A stretch of DNA of 64,000 bases from positions 62,001 to 126,000 of the forward strand of contig JABSRP010000022.1 in the NCBI GenBank assembly GCA_013215145.1, in the 5' to 3' direction. The position numbers and the translations under genes were made by a program. Shown here piece by piece: positions 18,678 through 27,443 of this stretch. This DNA comes from Pseudobacteriovorax sp. (lineage in GTDB: Bacteria; Bdellovibrionota_B; Oligoflexia; Oligoflexales; Oligoflexaceae). The notes under the pieces were generated by a model. The model was given only the letters and a program-made list of their open reading frames with translations, had not been told where the DNA came from and did not search any database. Positions within the stretch are counted from its first letter, which is position 1, and each line of letters opens with the position of its first letter.

Positions 18678-19693
18678 GCAAGAACCTTCGTTTCCTGATC
18701 CTGCCGAATCGTTTGTAAGATCTTGGAGCGCCATTGATCTTTCAAGTGTTCTGCAAACTTCTGATCGGGGCAAATCGATCTATGTATCTTGAGTGACATT
18801 GTCAGCTTACCAAACCATGTTAAGGCAACAATCCCGACGGGGTAATTGACCGATCCCGGTGTCGCCACAAGCCAGACTTTATTCTCATCTAGATGGCTCG
18901 CTAGCACTGGACCTTGTTCATGACCTGGCCAGACGCCCATATTAGAAAAGGTACCAAAATAAAAGGACTTCTTTGAGGAGTTTAGAGAAAGGGCGCGCAT
19001 ACCCCGGACTCCTACAATTCTTCCAATATGACCAAGCCACCAGATGCCCCAATGAGTTTTGTTAGACAAGCATGTTTTCATCTGCCTATGAAGAAGCGAG
19101 GCAGATGTATTTTGATCGCAGCGGAGATAGATACCACTCGAATGATTCGAAAGTGGGTTTTCCTTCCAAACTGGTCCTCGCATATTTACGGGAAACAACC
19201 AGGATCCATCATAATCATCAGGGTTTGCCACGAGGGATTTGATAACCGTTTGATTCAGCATCTCGATGAGAAATGCGTTTTGGGATAGCTTTTGCTTTTT
19301 GCAGTAGTCGGCAATGCTAGCGGTTTCTTCTCTGTCAAAACTTATGTAGTGAGGCTGAGCGGAGTTTTCAAGATCCAAGTCCGGAGATCGGTATTTCCAT
19401 TGAACCTTAGGAGATTTCATGTTTTGTAAGGCGCGGCGTATAATCGTCAATCGACTTAGCAAGCTTGGTTTTGATGTGTCACGTCCATGGGGCAATTTTA
19501 AGCGACCAAATCCATTTTTTTCTAAGATATCGATTAAGCCACCGGCACCATCCCACTTTGCGTGACTATAGTAAAACTGTCGTTTGGATTTGCTGACTAG
19601 ATCGATCTCCCAGAATGTGATCTTGTCGTTGACACCTCTTTCAGCGGCGACCTCATACCATTTTCCTAGCCAATCAGTTTTGCCACTAAGCAT
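18674..19693 (-). CDS. Condensation/CAT-superfamily acyltransferase-like protein, short N-terminus
   Basis: The last gene of a three-gene reverse-strand operon, 339 residues. It has the superfamily active-site motif HAKWDG (H44-x3-D48-G49), a later PVNMRG element typical of condensation and wax-ester-synthase-like enzymes, and FSNMGVWPG near residue 250, which corresponds to the SNvpG turn. These enzymes transfer acyl groups from CoA or carrier proteins to hydroxyl or amine groups. In most relatives the HxxxDG motif lies 90 or more residues further in, so this protein lacks much of the usual N-terminal lobe. Its ATG overlaps the stop of the upstream double-GNAT gene (TAATG), indicating coupled translation. 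The substrate is unknown. Confidence 0.7.
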   Translation of the reverse strand: MLSGKTDWLGKWYEVAAERGVNDKITFWEIDLVSKSKRQFYYSHAKWDGAGGLIDILEKNGFGRLKLPHGRDTSKPSLLSRLTIIRRALQNMKSPKVQWKYRSPDLDLENSAQPHYISFDREETASIADYCKKQKLSQNAFLIEMLNQTVIKSLVANPDDYDGSWLFPVNMRGPVWKENPLSNHSSGIYLRCDQNTSASLLHRQMKTCLSNKTHWGIWWLGHIGRIVGVRGMRALSLNSSKKSFYFGTFSNMGVWPGHEQGPVLASHLDENKVWLVATPGSVNYPVGIVALTWFGKLTMSLKIHRSICPDQKFAEHLKDQWRSKILQTIRQDQETKVLA

Positions 19694-20925
19694 TAGGCGA
19701 CTCCTACCTCAAATGTCAGGGGACGAGTTTTTTGGTCAGGAAGATTTATCCCTTTGGAAAAATCGTCAGGTGACATGACCTGATATAATCGGCCCGGTGT
19801 TGATTGCATGATAAATTTGCTGGATATCAAAGATGACTTTAACTGTAATTGGGGAGTATCAATGAAGGTGGTGATATGACAGTCACGGTACTCTTTTGTT
19901 TTGCTGATATATTCGAGCATATGAAAAAACAGCGACTGTCGCTGCCGTCTTTCGATACCAGGAGCAAACTCTAGATGGGTGAGATTGAGTGCTTTTACAA
20001 CCCCACCATTTTTGACCTTTGGTTTGCCAGCTAGACTAAGGATGGACGACAGCGCTTTATAAAAAGGGGACAGCCCATCAATCACCATGCGTCTAGTTTG
20101 ATTCTGAACCCATGGAGCGACGCAGCTGACGATTGAGCCGGCATCATCAGTAGCTAATATAAATGAATCAATCGAAAAGTTCTCCCAAGTGTCAAAACGC
20201 CGTTTCAACTCATCAGCAGTATTTGAGTCTGGCACTATATGCTCACCTAGAGTTTTGATTTTGTTAGACGTAGCCAAAAACTTCCGTAGTGCCGGAACGT
20301 CTTCGGCAGTGGCTCTTCGGATATGGGGCCTTTGCTTGGAGCTATGCCGTCGTCTTTGGAGCCATACCCCTGGCTTCTTAAGCGGAAACGAAAAAGGTAA
20401 TCGACCTAAGATACTCACTGCTTTGTAGGTTCCAATCTCCCGATAAACGTAGTGTTTGCGACGCTGAACTAGAGCCGATTGAGCCACCGAATTCTCCGCT
20501 AGGACGGCCGAATAAAAGTACTGACACTGATCGAACTCGATTATGTTACGGCAGTTTGCGACGACCCTCGCATAACAGTTGCGCCATTGAACTCGCGCCA
20601 AGCGATAAAGTTTTGGGCTCGTCCTAAGGTCACAAAGGTAGGCTAACTGGGTCAATTCACCCGAGACATATTGTTTTTTTAGCGCCAAGGTGCAGATACC
20701 GCCGATGGAGTCATCCTTGTTCATAAAAACAAAGACAAAGGACTTAGCGCACTGCTCCTTTAAGAAGGCAAAGTAATCTGGAGAGCGATCATAACGCAAC
20801 GACATCGAATTCGTGTTCATAGCTATGCTAGAACAGAAATCGAGAATTGCCTCATTATCATCTGGAGTGGCTACTCGTATATGTGAGTAGTCACCAATAA
20901 TTGTATGTAGGGATATGGGATCCAT
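19693..20925 (-). CDS. Double GNAT-like N-acyltransferase
   Basis: This 410-residue protein is made of two GNAT-like halves. Each half begins with the same type of strand and helix: HIRVATPDDNEAILDF at about residue 15 and HIRRATAEDVPALRKF at about 190. The acetyl-CoA binding motif (Q/RxxGxG/A) is not obvious in either half, so one or both sites may be degenerate or bind a larger acyl donor. It is the middle gene of the operon 21552-18674, 24 bp after the first gene and overlapping the third by one base. Neighbouring acyltransferase-type enzymes suggest a shared pathway, possibly acylation of an amine- or amino-acid-based compound. That is inference. Confidence 0.6.
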   Translation of the reverse strand: MDPISLHTIIGDYSHIRVATPDDNEAILDFCSSIAMNTNSMSLRYDRSPDYFAFLKEQCAKSFVFVFMNKDDSIGGICTLALKKQYVSGELTQLAYLCDLRTSPKLYRLARVQWRNCYARVVANCRNIIEFDQCQYFYSAVLAENSVAQSALVQRRKHYVYREIGTYKAVSILGRLPFSFPLKKPGVWLQRRRHSSKQRPHIRRATAEDVPALRKFLATSNKIKTLGEHIVPDSNTADELKRRFDTWENFSIDSFILATDDAGSIVSCVAPWVQNQTRRMVIDGLSPFYKALSSILSLAGKPKVKNGGVVKALNLTHLEFAPGIERRQRQSLFFHMLEYISKTKEYRDCHITTFIDTPQLQLKSSLISSKFIMQSTPGRLYQVMSPDDFSKGINLPDQKTRPLTFEVGVA

Positions 20926-20949
20926 AGAAACGGCCTATCAGCTGAAACG

Positions 20950-21552
20950 TTAATTGCCTTGGTAGGCGTCTTCTGTTCGTGTGAAAACTTTTTCTCGGTA
21001 TTTGTGACCGCGTCTTTTACGGAATAGCCAGGTGGGATCCCTAAACAAGGCTAGGAATATGTTTTTTAATTGAAAATACTCCACAGACTCTTCGTCTGGC
21101 TGCTTCATTCCGGGAACCGTTTTCGTCAAACCACGATAAATTACCGTCGGTCGGACAACAGCGTAAATAGCGCCAAGAGAGGCAGACTTTAGACTGTATG
21201 TATATAGAAATTGCGATTTTCGACAGCTCAGCATCTCGAAAAGCATGCGGATCCATAAGAGAGCTGACTTCTTCCCTGAAAACGATGGATTAACCCAAAG
21301 TGCATTGAGCTCTGCCGCTTTGTTGGTTTTTACCATATCAGATGAGACACCATGAGGTAGTGATTCCAAGGTGCGGAATGGACCCTTAAGGGCTAATAGA
21401 AAGCCACCTTGCAAATTGTAGTCGTCATCAAAGTATCCAATGACGCGACTCCGTTTGAGGTAATCCATTGGATAAGTGATCTTATGGACTTTTTCGGCAG
21501 CCATAATGAAGCCTTTTAGTTCCAAGTCGTTCTTCAGCAGACGAGTTTTCAC
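20950..21552 (-). CDS. GNAT-like protein, first gene of the acyltransferase operon
   Basis: A 200-residue protein. Start set at GTG 21552 because AAGGAG sits 7 bp upstream; another GTG at 21576 lacks an SD. The central part reads like a GNAT core: a glycine turn (LQGGFLLAL), then the strand and loop AELNALWVNPSFSGKKSALLW, reminiscent of motif A followed by its helix. The C-terminal 50 residues are basic (FRKRRGHKYREK). Acetyl-CoA or acyl-CoA dependence is inferred from the fold pattern only. Its closeness to a double GNAT and a condensation-like gene suggests a common biosynthetic or modification function. Confidence 0.55.
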   Translation of the reverse strand: MKTRLLKNDLELKGFIMAAEKVHKITYPMDYLKRSRVIGYFDDDYNLQGGFLLALKGPFRTLESLPHGVSSDMVKTNKAAELNALWVNPSFSGKKSALLWIRMLFEMLSCRKSQFLYTYSLKSASLGAIYAVVRPTVIYRGLTKTVPGMKQPDEESVEYFQLKNIFLALFRDPTWLFRKRRGHKYREKVFTRTEDAYQGN

Positions 21553-21766
21553 AGCATCTCTCCTTCTTGTCTCCACTTTCGTCGAGCAAAATTCTAATCG
21601 CTAGATATTCATGTCGTTTCTAACCTTTTTAATAAGTTAACAAAAGTCAGTTTTACAAGTAAAAATAAAGTAAATAGTAGTATCTAAATTCTAAATTTAT
21701 TTGAGATTAACCGGTTGGCCAAAATTTAAGATAACAAAAGGTGTTGATTGAGTTTCTTTATGAGGT

Positions 21767-21813
21767 CTGTAGCACCTGTCTAGCAACTGCTACAGAAAGA
21801 GCAGTCTTTTTTT
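21767..21813 (+). terminator. Two mutually exclusive hairpins ending in a T-run (attenuator-like), forward strand
   Basis: CTGTAGCA (21767-21774) pairs perfectly with TGCTACAG (21788-21795). The overlapping ACTGCT (21786-21791) pairs with AGCAGT (21800-21805) and is followed by C and a run of Ts (21807-21813). This is the geometry of an antiterminator/terminator pair on the forward strand, yet no forward gene lies nearby. It may end a small RNA, or act only as a hairpin between two reverse-strand operons. Confidence 0.4.
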
Positions 21814-21863
21814 CTCAATCTCACTTTTGAAAACTGTTACAAATCAAAGACAGGGACTAACAC

Positions 21864-24800
21864 CTACGGCGATAAAACAACTATTTTCCTTCCAAATAGT
21901 CGTCTAATCAAATTTAGAATATCGTTTAAGACTACTAAAAAAGAAGGTAATAAAAGTGTTGTAAGCACAGCGCCGAATGCCATACCCCAGCCAAGGGCCA
22001 ACGCTATGGGAACTACAAAAGGATCCTTACCCCCAACACCATATGCGGTTGGTAAGATGCCAGCCACAGTCGTGATCGTTGTAAGAAATATCGGACGTAA
22101 TCGTATCTTTGCAGCTTCTAAAACGGCATCTAAGTAGTAAGAACCGGACTTTAGTAGACCATTAACGAAATCGACTAACACTATAGCGTTGTTAACAATG
22201 ACACCAGCTAAGGCTATGACGCCGATAGTACCGAGAAAACTCAAAGGCATGTTGTCGTGAAAGTAAAAAGTCCAGATGACTGATATCGCACCAAGAGGTA
22301 TGGTGGCAGCGATAACCAGCGGTTGATAAAGGTTTTGAAAAAGTAAAATCAGAATAAGGAAGATGCCGAAAAAGGCAAAAGCAAAAGCCTGGATTAGAGA
22401 CGCTATCGACTCATCGGTGTCCTGATTCTCTCCACCAAAGACGGCGGTTACCTTAGGATGATCTTTCAGGATGGTATCGACAATGGGGCCCATGGTTTCA
22501 GCAAGTTTTTTTGCGGTAATCGTATCCGTATCTAACTCGGCCAGGACTGATACCTGTCTTTGATTGTCTTCGTGTCGGTAGACGGAAACCCCTTGACTCT
22601 CGGTATAGGTGGCGACGCGCCCAAGGGGTATGAGTTGACCGCGGCTGTTGGGAACGAGTATGTCATCAATTGTATCAGTCTTACTGCGATCAGATTTGCT
22701 TAGCGATACTCTGACATCCAATTCTTCATCCAGTTTTCGGATAGGGGTAGCTACCAATCCAGCATAAGAGGCGCGGACAGCTCGCCCGATATCGGCAACC
22801 GTCAGTCCAGAGGCGACAGCTTCCGCTTCCTTCACTTTGATATGGATCTCTTTTTTACCAAGATAATAGGTCGAGTCGATATCGGAAACACCAGGGATCT
22901 CTGCCAGTTTTTGCTTTACTTTGTCGACGACAGGAAGGATGTCTTCGTATTCTTTTCCCCGTATTCCAATATTCACTGGTTTCCCAACAGGTGGGCCGCC
23001 ACTGACTTGCTCATAGGAAATTTTCTGGATGCCTTCCGGTTTGCCGATGATTTCTCGCAATTCATCGGTAACTTGTTGGGCCGTCACCAGCCGTTCCGTT
23101 GCGGGGCTTAGAAACACGAAAGCCTGACCATATTCAGTTCCGGTTTTGCTGGAAGGGTCATTAGCATCTTTACGCTGAACGCCAAACTTTACGGTATAGT
23201 CGTCAATGATAGTGCTATCATAGGCCTCAAGAGCAGCCTCTATGGGAGCTCCGGCGCGCATGGTTGCAGCCAATGAGCTACCGTTTGGGGTGGAGAAGTT
23301 GATCACAAATAGTTCGACTCCACCTGGAGGGAACAAGACAAAGCTCATTTTTTCGTTGGCCCAATAGAAGGAACCTCCAAGTAATCCAAAGGTAAATAGT
23401 ATCACAAGGTATCGCACCTTTATGAGCCTACGGATGAGAGCCAAATAGAATCGTTCTGGGTATCTCTCCCAGAAGTTTTGCATAAAACCCTTGTTTTTAT
23501 CGATATTCGTTTTGACCACGGCACCTGACCATTTGCCTAGGTGGTGTGGTAAGACGAAAAAACACTCCCATAGAGATATGGCCAAAGCAATGATGACGCC
23601 CAAGGGGATATATCGAATAAACTTGCCAAAGATACCTGACATGTAGAGCATGGGGGCAAAGGCTATAATGGTAGTCATGACCGATACGGTTACGGGGGCC
23701 CATACCTGTCTTGTTCCAGCGATAGCTGCTTCAGTCGAGTCAAGGCCTTTTTCTCGGAAACGCTGAGTGTTTTCGGTAACAACAATAGCATCATCAACGA
23801 GCATGCCGACGACTATGATAAGCCCCATCATACTAATGAGATTGATTGAGATATCATAAGCATAAAATACCGAGATGGCACCAAGGAAAGAAAAGGGAAT
23901 GCCAAAGGCTGTGATGGCTGCGACCCGCCAAGGGAGCACAAAGGAAAGAAACACCAATACCAGCGCTAAGCCAACAATAAGGTTATTGGAAAGGACCGCA
24001 ATACGACGTTTGACATAAAAGCTGCGATCGTTAATGTAGCTGATGGCCACAGCTGGATCGATTTCGGATTGAACAGACTCGACTTTAGCCTTGATGTCCT
24101 CAACAAGGTCTAAGACATCGCCGCTTTCTTTCTTTAACACCGTCAGGGATATAGACTGTTTGCCATTGGTCTTGTAGGTCTCGGTAGCTCTTTCAAACTC
24201 TTGTGTGACTGTGGCGACATCTTTCACGCGTATGGGTTCTGCATAAACATTCGTACGGATGACCGTGTCTTCCACTTCCTTCGCATTTGTAAATTCACCT
24301 ACGGTACGTACAATCAATTCTTGATATTGATTGTCCTCAGTGGCTTCGATGGTTCCTCCCGGGGTGGTCATGTTACGATTAGCAAGTGCGCCGATTATCT
24401 CAGGCAAAGAAATCTCATACTTTTTCAAAAGCTCTGGTTTGGCGGCTACACGAACCTCGTAGTCACGGAGGCCGGAAAAGGTTACCTTTGCGACATCGGG
24501 CAAGCGTTCGAGGTGCTCTTCAAGAAACTTTGCGTTCTCTCTGAGCGTATCCTCTGAGACTTCGCTACCCGTTAAGGCAATCTCGATGGTAGGGGTCTGT
24601 TTGGTTGTCGCTACAGTAACGATGGGATCTTCGGTATCTTCAGGAAGGTTATCAATGGAATCAATCACCTCTTGGATATCTTCCTTGGCTTCTGAGGCGG
24701 TGGTCTGATCAGGATCCAATTGAATGATGAGAGAACTCGCTCCCTCTCTTGAGATCGACGTGAGTTTTTTTATACCGTCCACCTCCTTTAGTCCCTGCTC

Positions 24801-25004
24801 GAGAGGATTGGTCACAAGCCTTTCAGTGGCTTCAGCTGCAGCACCTGGGTAGGGTGTGACGACTGTGATGATATCAAAGTTTACGTTAGGGAAGACCTCG
24901 CGCTTGATGGAAACTATAGAAAAGACGCCAACGGCAAACACAAATATGGTTACCAAATCGACAAAAATTCCTTGGCGGGCAAAAAATGCTATGAGCTTAT
25001 TCAT
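21864..25004 (-). CDS. RND efflux pump inner-membrane transporter (HAE1/AcrB-like)
   Basis: This 1046-residue protein has the full RND architecture: an N-terminal membrane helix, two large periplasmic loops (about 35-330 and 560-870) and two six-helix bundles. The proton-relay pair is present in helix 4 (GMLVDDAIVVTEN), and the second repeat has GVIVNNAIVLVDF. Length and motifs fit hydrophobe/amphiphile exporters. Its ATG overlaps the stop of the TolC-like gene by 4 bp (25001-25004), so the two are co-translated. No membrane-fusion (adaptor) gene is next to it, which is unusual because tripartite pumps need one; the adaptor may be encoded elsewhere. Substrate unknown. Confidence 0.93.
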   Translation of the reverse strand: MNKLIAFFARQGIFVDLVTIFVFAVGVFSIVSIKREVFPNVNFDIITVVTPYPGAAAEATERLVTNPLEQGLKEVDGIKKLTSISREGASSLIIQLDPDQTTASEAKEDIQEVIDSIDNLPEDTEDPIVTVATTKQTPTIEIALTGSEVSEDTLRENAKFLEEHLERLPDVAKVTFSGLRDYEVRVAAKPELLKKYEISLPEIIGALANRNMTTPGGTIEATEDNQYQELIVRTVGEFTNAKEVEDTVIRTNVYAEPIRVKDVATVTQEFERATETYKTNGKQSISLTVLKKESGDVLDLVEDIKAKVESVQSEIDPAVAISYINDRSFYVKRRIAVLSNNLIVGLALVLVFLSFVLPWRVAAITAFGIPFSFLGAISVFYAYDISINLISMMGLIIVVGMLVDDAIVVTENTQRFREKGLDSTEAAIAGTRQVWAPVTVSVMTTIIAFAPMLYMSGIFGKFIRYIPLGVIIALAISLWECFFVLPHHLGKWSGAVVKTNIDKNKGFMQNFWERYPERFYLALIRRLIKVRYLVILFTFGLLGGSFYWANEKMSFVLFPPGGVELFVINFSTPNGSSLAATMRAGAPIEAALEAYDSTIIDDYTVKFGVQRKDANDPSSKTGTEYGQAFVFLSPATERLVTAQQVTDELREIIGKPEGIQKISYEQVSGGPPVGKPVNIGIRGKEYEDILPVVDKVKQKLAEIPGVSDIDSTYYLGKKEIHIKVKEAEAVASGLTVADIGRAVRASYAGLVATPIRKLDEELDVRVSLSKSDRSKTDTIDDILVPNSRGQLIPLGRVATYTESQGVSVYRHEDNQRQVSVLAELDTDTITAKKLAETMGPIVDTILKDHPKVTAVFGGENQDTDESIASLIQAFAFAFFGIFLILILLFQNLYQPLVIAATIPLGAISVIWTFYFHDNMPLSFLGTIGVIALAGVIVNNAIVLVDFVNGLLKSGSYYLDAVLEAAKIRLRPIFLTTITTVAGILPTAYGVGGKDPFVVPIALALGWGMAFGAVLTTLLLPSFLVVLNDILNLIRRLFGRKIVVLSP

Positions 25005-26539
25005 TTCATCCTCAACTTGCTTTCCGAAACAGCTAACTCAACAAATTCCTTCGAATCACCACGTAGCTCTTTTAATATCCAGTAGGATTCCGCAAGCTGG
25101 GAGTCGATCCCAGCTATAGATTCCTGGTTAGCGATGAGATCATTACTAGCAGAAATTACTGATTGAACATCGGTTTTGCCTAGACTAAAACGATCTTCTT
25201 CCAATTGGCGCCTTTGATTGTTCATGCGTCTAATATCCACGAGCAACCGCCGATTTGTGTTCAGTTGCTTTATGTTTTGGCAGGTGTTTTGCCATAGTAT
25301 TCTGGTCTCGGCTCGGCTGTCCGAAAGTTGGTGTTTTGTCGCATTTAGCGCTTGTTTTTGGGCCACAATATCGGCGACTTTTGAGCTTTGTCCGAGATCC
25401 ATGCTGATGCCTACAGATACAGAATAGTCTGGGTTCTTGAGCGACAGTGAGTTTTGAACGGTTTTGCCATAATCATCGTCAATTTCATTACCTCCCACCT
25501 GAGCAGCCACATAGATATCAGATTTTCGATTATCGTGCAGATTGCTGAGTGTTAGTTGTAGCGATTTAATGCGAGCGATGGCAGGAGCGAACCTGGCGTT
25601 ACCGTCACTTAATATGGAATCTCGAGTCGTGACGCTACATAAATCTTTGAGCTGGTTTCGATAGAGTTTGAGCTCTAAGGGTATTTTTTCTGCATTGGCG
25701 TCTAAGAATTTTTCTGGAAGCTTAAGCAGAATCACTAGTCTTCGCCAAATGTCTCCTAACTGTTGCCTAGCCACTGCTGTAGCTTGCTCGATTTGAAGAA
25801 GGTTTTGCTTGACGTTTAGGTAGTCTGCCTCAACAGCGGTACCCCTTTGTTTCAATAGCTCTATGGTTTCCAAAAGTCTCTTTTGTGTGCGGATGCGCGA
25901 GGCGGCAAAGGAGACCTGTTTTTGAGCGAACCAAGCTCTAACATACAAGCGGTGCAAGGTTAAAAGCCAGTTGCCTAGGTCCTTATCGTAGGTTAATCGG
26001 ATAAAATCACGCTCTGCTGCTCCAGCCTCCACCGCTCGATCGAAGGATGACCCAAACGCGTTCTTCCAGAGACTCTGACGAACGGCTATGGAAACTTCAG
26101 TCTCGTAGGGAGGGATCGAGCCACCACCAAATCCTGCGGGCAGACCCACATCGGCTTTGCGTGATGCCATTGAAGTTTCGACAAAAGTTCCCGTGGTGAA
26201 GGCTTTTTGCCAGCTAAAATCAATTTGTTGAATCGAGTTGATGGTGGCAGCAGTTGGATTTGCTTGAGCATTTTTATCGGATAACTGACTGATACTGGAG
26301 TCTAATTGCTCGACCAATTGTGCCCGGCTTCGCAGCAAGGGAATATTTTCACCCTCAAGATTCACCTTTAATAGCTTAGCGCTGTCTGAAAATCTAAATC
26401 CCAAATCGACGATCATGTCGAAGCTAACTTTTCCACCAGGCACTAAGGCAAGGAACTCATCTTCTACGGCTTGGCGGCTAAAAGACACGGATGGATAGCA
26501 GAAAGAGAGTATAAGCAAGAGGTTTCTTATGCGCTGCAA
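25001..26539 (-). CDS. TolC-family outer-membrane channel protein
   Basis: This 512-residue protein starts at TTG 26539 with AAGGAG 8 bp upstream. The signal peptide runs MQRIRNLLLILS... to VSFS. Two repeats of long coiled-coil helices (for example AQKQVSFAASRIRTQKRLL and LEEDRFSLGKTDVQSVISA) with intervening strands (YSVSVGISMDLG) are typical of the outer-membrane factor family. It forms the exit duct for the RND transporter encoded directly downstream. Upstream, a 16-bp inverted repeat (26717-26732) lies in the promoter region. Confidence 0.88.
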   Translation of the reverse strand: MQRIRNLLLILSFCYPSVSFSRQAVEDEFLALVPGGKVSFDMIVDLGFRFSDSAKLLKVNLEGENIPLLRSRAQLVEQLDSSISQLSDKNAQANPTAATINSIQQIDFSWQKAFTTGTFVETSMASRKADVGLPAGFGGGSIPPYETEVSIAVRQSLWKNAFGSSFDRAVEAGAAERDFIRLTYDKDLGNWLLTLHRLYVRAWFAQKQVSFAASRIRTQKRLLETIELLKQRGTAVEADYLNVKQNLLQIEQATAVARQQLGDIWRRLVILLKLPEKFLDANAEKIPLELKLYRNQLKDLCSVTTRDSILSDGNARFAPAIARIKSLQLTLSNLHDNRKSDIYVAAQVGGNEIDDDYGKTVQNSLSLKNPDYSVSVGISMDLGQSSKVADIVAQKQALNATKHQLSDSRAETRILWQNTCQNIKQLNTNRRLLVDIRRMNNQRRQLEEDRFSLGKTDVQSVISASNDLIANQESIAGIDSQLAESYWILKELRGDSKEFVELAVSESKLRMK

Positions 26540-26716
26540 TGGGTGACTCCTTCTGGCTAAGAGCGTTGGTATGATTGATTCGGGGGAGTCTATAACAAGA
26601 TAGTTTATGAAAGCAAGGTTGAGTCCCTAATGCAGGCTCTCCAAGTCTAACTTGGTTTATCGATAGACACCTTATTGTCCCTACTACGGTAAAAAAATTA
26701 GTCCCCATGTATGCAA

Positions 26717-26732
26717 ATACACCACAGTGTAT
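26717..26732. promoter_or_regulatory. Inverted repeat upstream of the TolC-RND operon
   Basis: ATACAC and GTGTAT around a CACA centre (26717-26732) form a dyad between the MAPEG stop and the TolC start. Efflux operons are often controlled by dimeric repressors of the TetR/MarR type, so this is an operator candidate. No regulator gene is adjacent. Confidence 0.3.
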
Positions 26733-26785
26733 CGTTTGCTCGCGAGTATCCCTGGCACTAATGGATGAGACATTACGACCAGAAA

Positions 26786-27178
26786 CTAGCTCAGGCCCGC
26801 TAACACCAGTCCTATACTTAGTATTATTATGCTAGCAAATGTCATTAGCATACCGGCTACGCGAAAATTGAAATTTTCCTTCGTCTGCGAGATACCCCAA
26901 GCGTGAATGCAACGACCCAAAACCAGCAAAATACATGCAGTAATGACTCGCCAAGAGTCGGGATATTGGAGCTCATTGATAACAAGTAATATTAACGCCA
27001 GCGGGGTATACTCAGCAAAGTTTGCCTGAGCGCGCATCCGTCTTTCCAGTTGTTTATCATCTTTTGCCCCTAGGGCAATTCTGTTGCTACGCCTATAACG
27101 AATGACCCTAACACTGAGAATGATCAGTAATGGGCCTAGAATAGAAGCGGCCATAGAGCTGTAAAAAAGTGACTGCAT
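26786..27178 (-). CDS. MAPEG-family membrane protein
   Basis: 130 residues with four predicted membrane helices. The family signature is present in the first loop and second helix: ERRMRAQANFAEYTPLAL, corresponding to the conserved E-x2-x-R-A-x-x-N-x-x-E of MAPEG proteins. Members include glutathione transferases and related small membrane enzymes; bacterial ones of this length are mostly uncharacterised. It is on the same strand as the TolC-RND pair but 246 bp upstream of it, so co-transcription is uncertain. Confidence 0.85.
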   Translation of the reverse strand: MQSLFYSSMAASILGPLLIILSVRVIRYRRSNRIALGAKDDKQLERRMRAQANFAEYTPLALILLVINELQYPDSWRVITACILLVLGRCIHAWGISQTKENFNFRVAGMLMTFASIIILSIGLVLAGLS

Positions 27179-27443
27179 ATTGCGCTTTCTTTGGCTGAAA
27201 AAAGTTGCTAGACGATAGCTATCTATAATCCTCAGGTCAAGGGCTTTCCCTATTTTATATTAAGTAAAATCCTAAGGTTAAGTATGAGAGTAGAGTCGAG
27301 AATTTGAACCACCTAGTGTTTTGTACTTCATTTTTTTGATGATTATCTCTATACCTTGATGGTTTCGCATTTGGCTTGTGCTAGCTTATTGTCGCTGCCA
27401 ACCATGGGTGTTCAACTATAAGCTTGCGCTAGGATGTTTTGAG

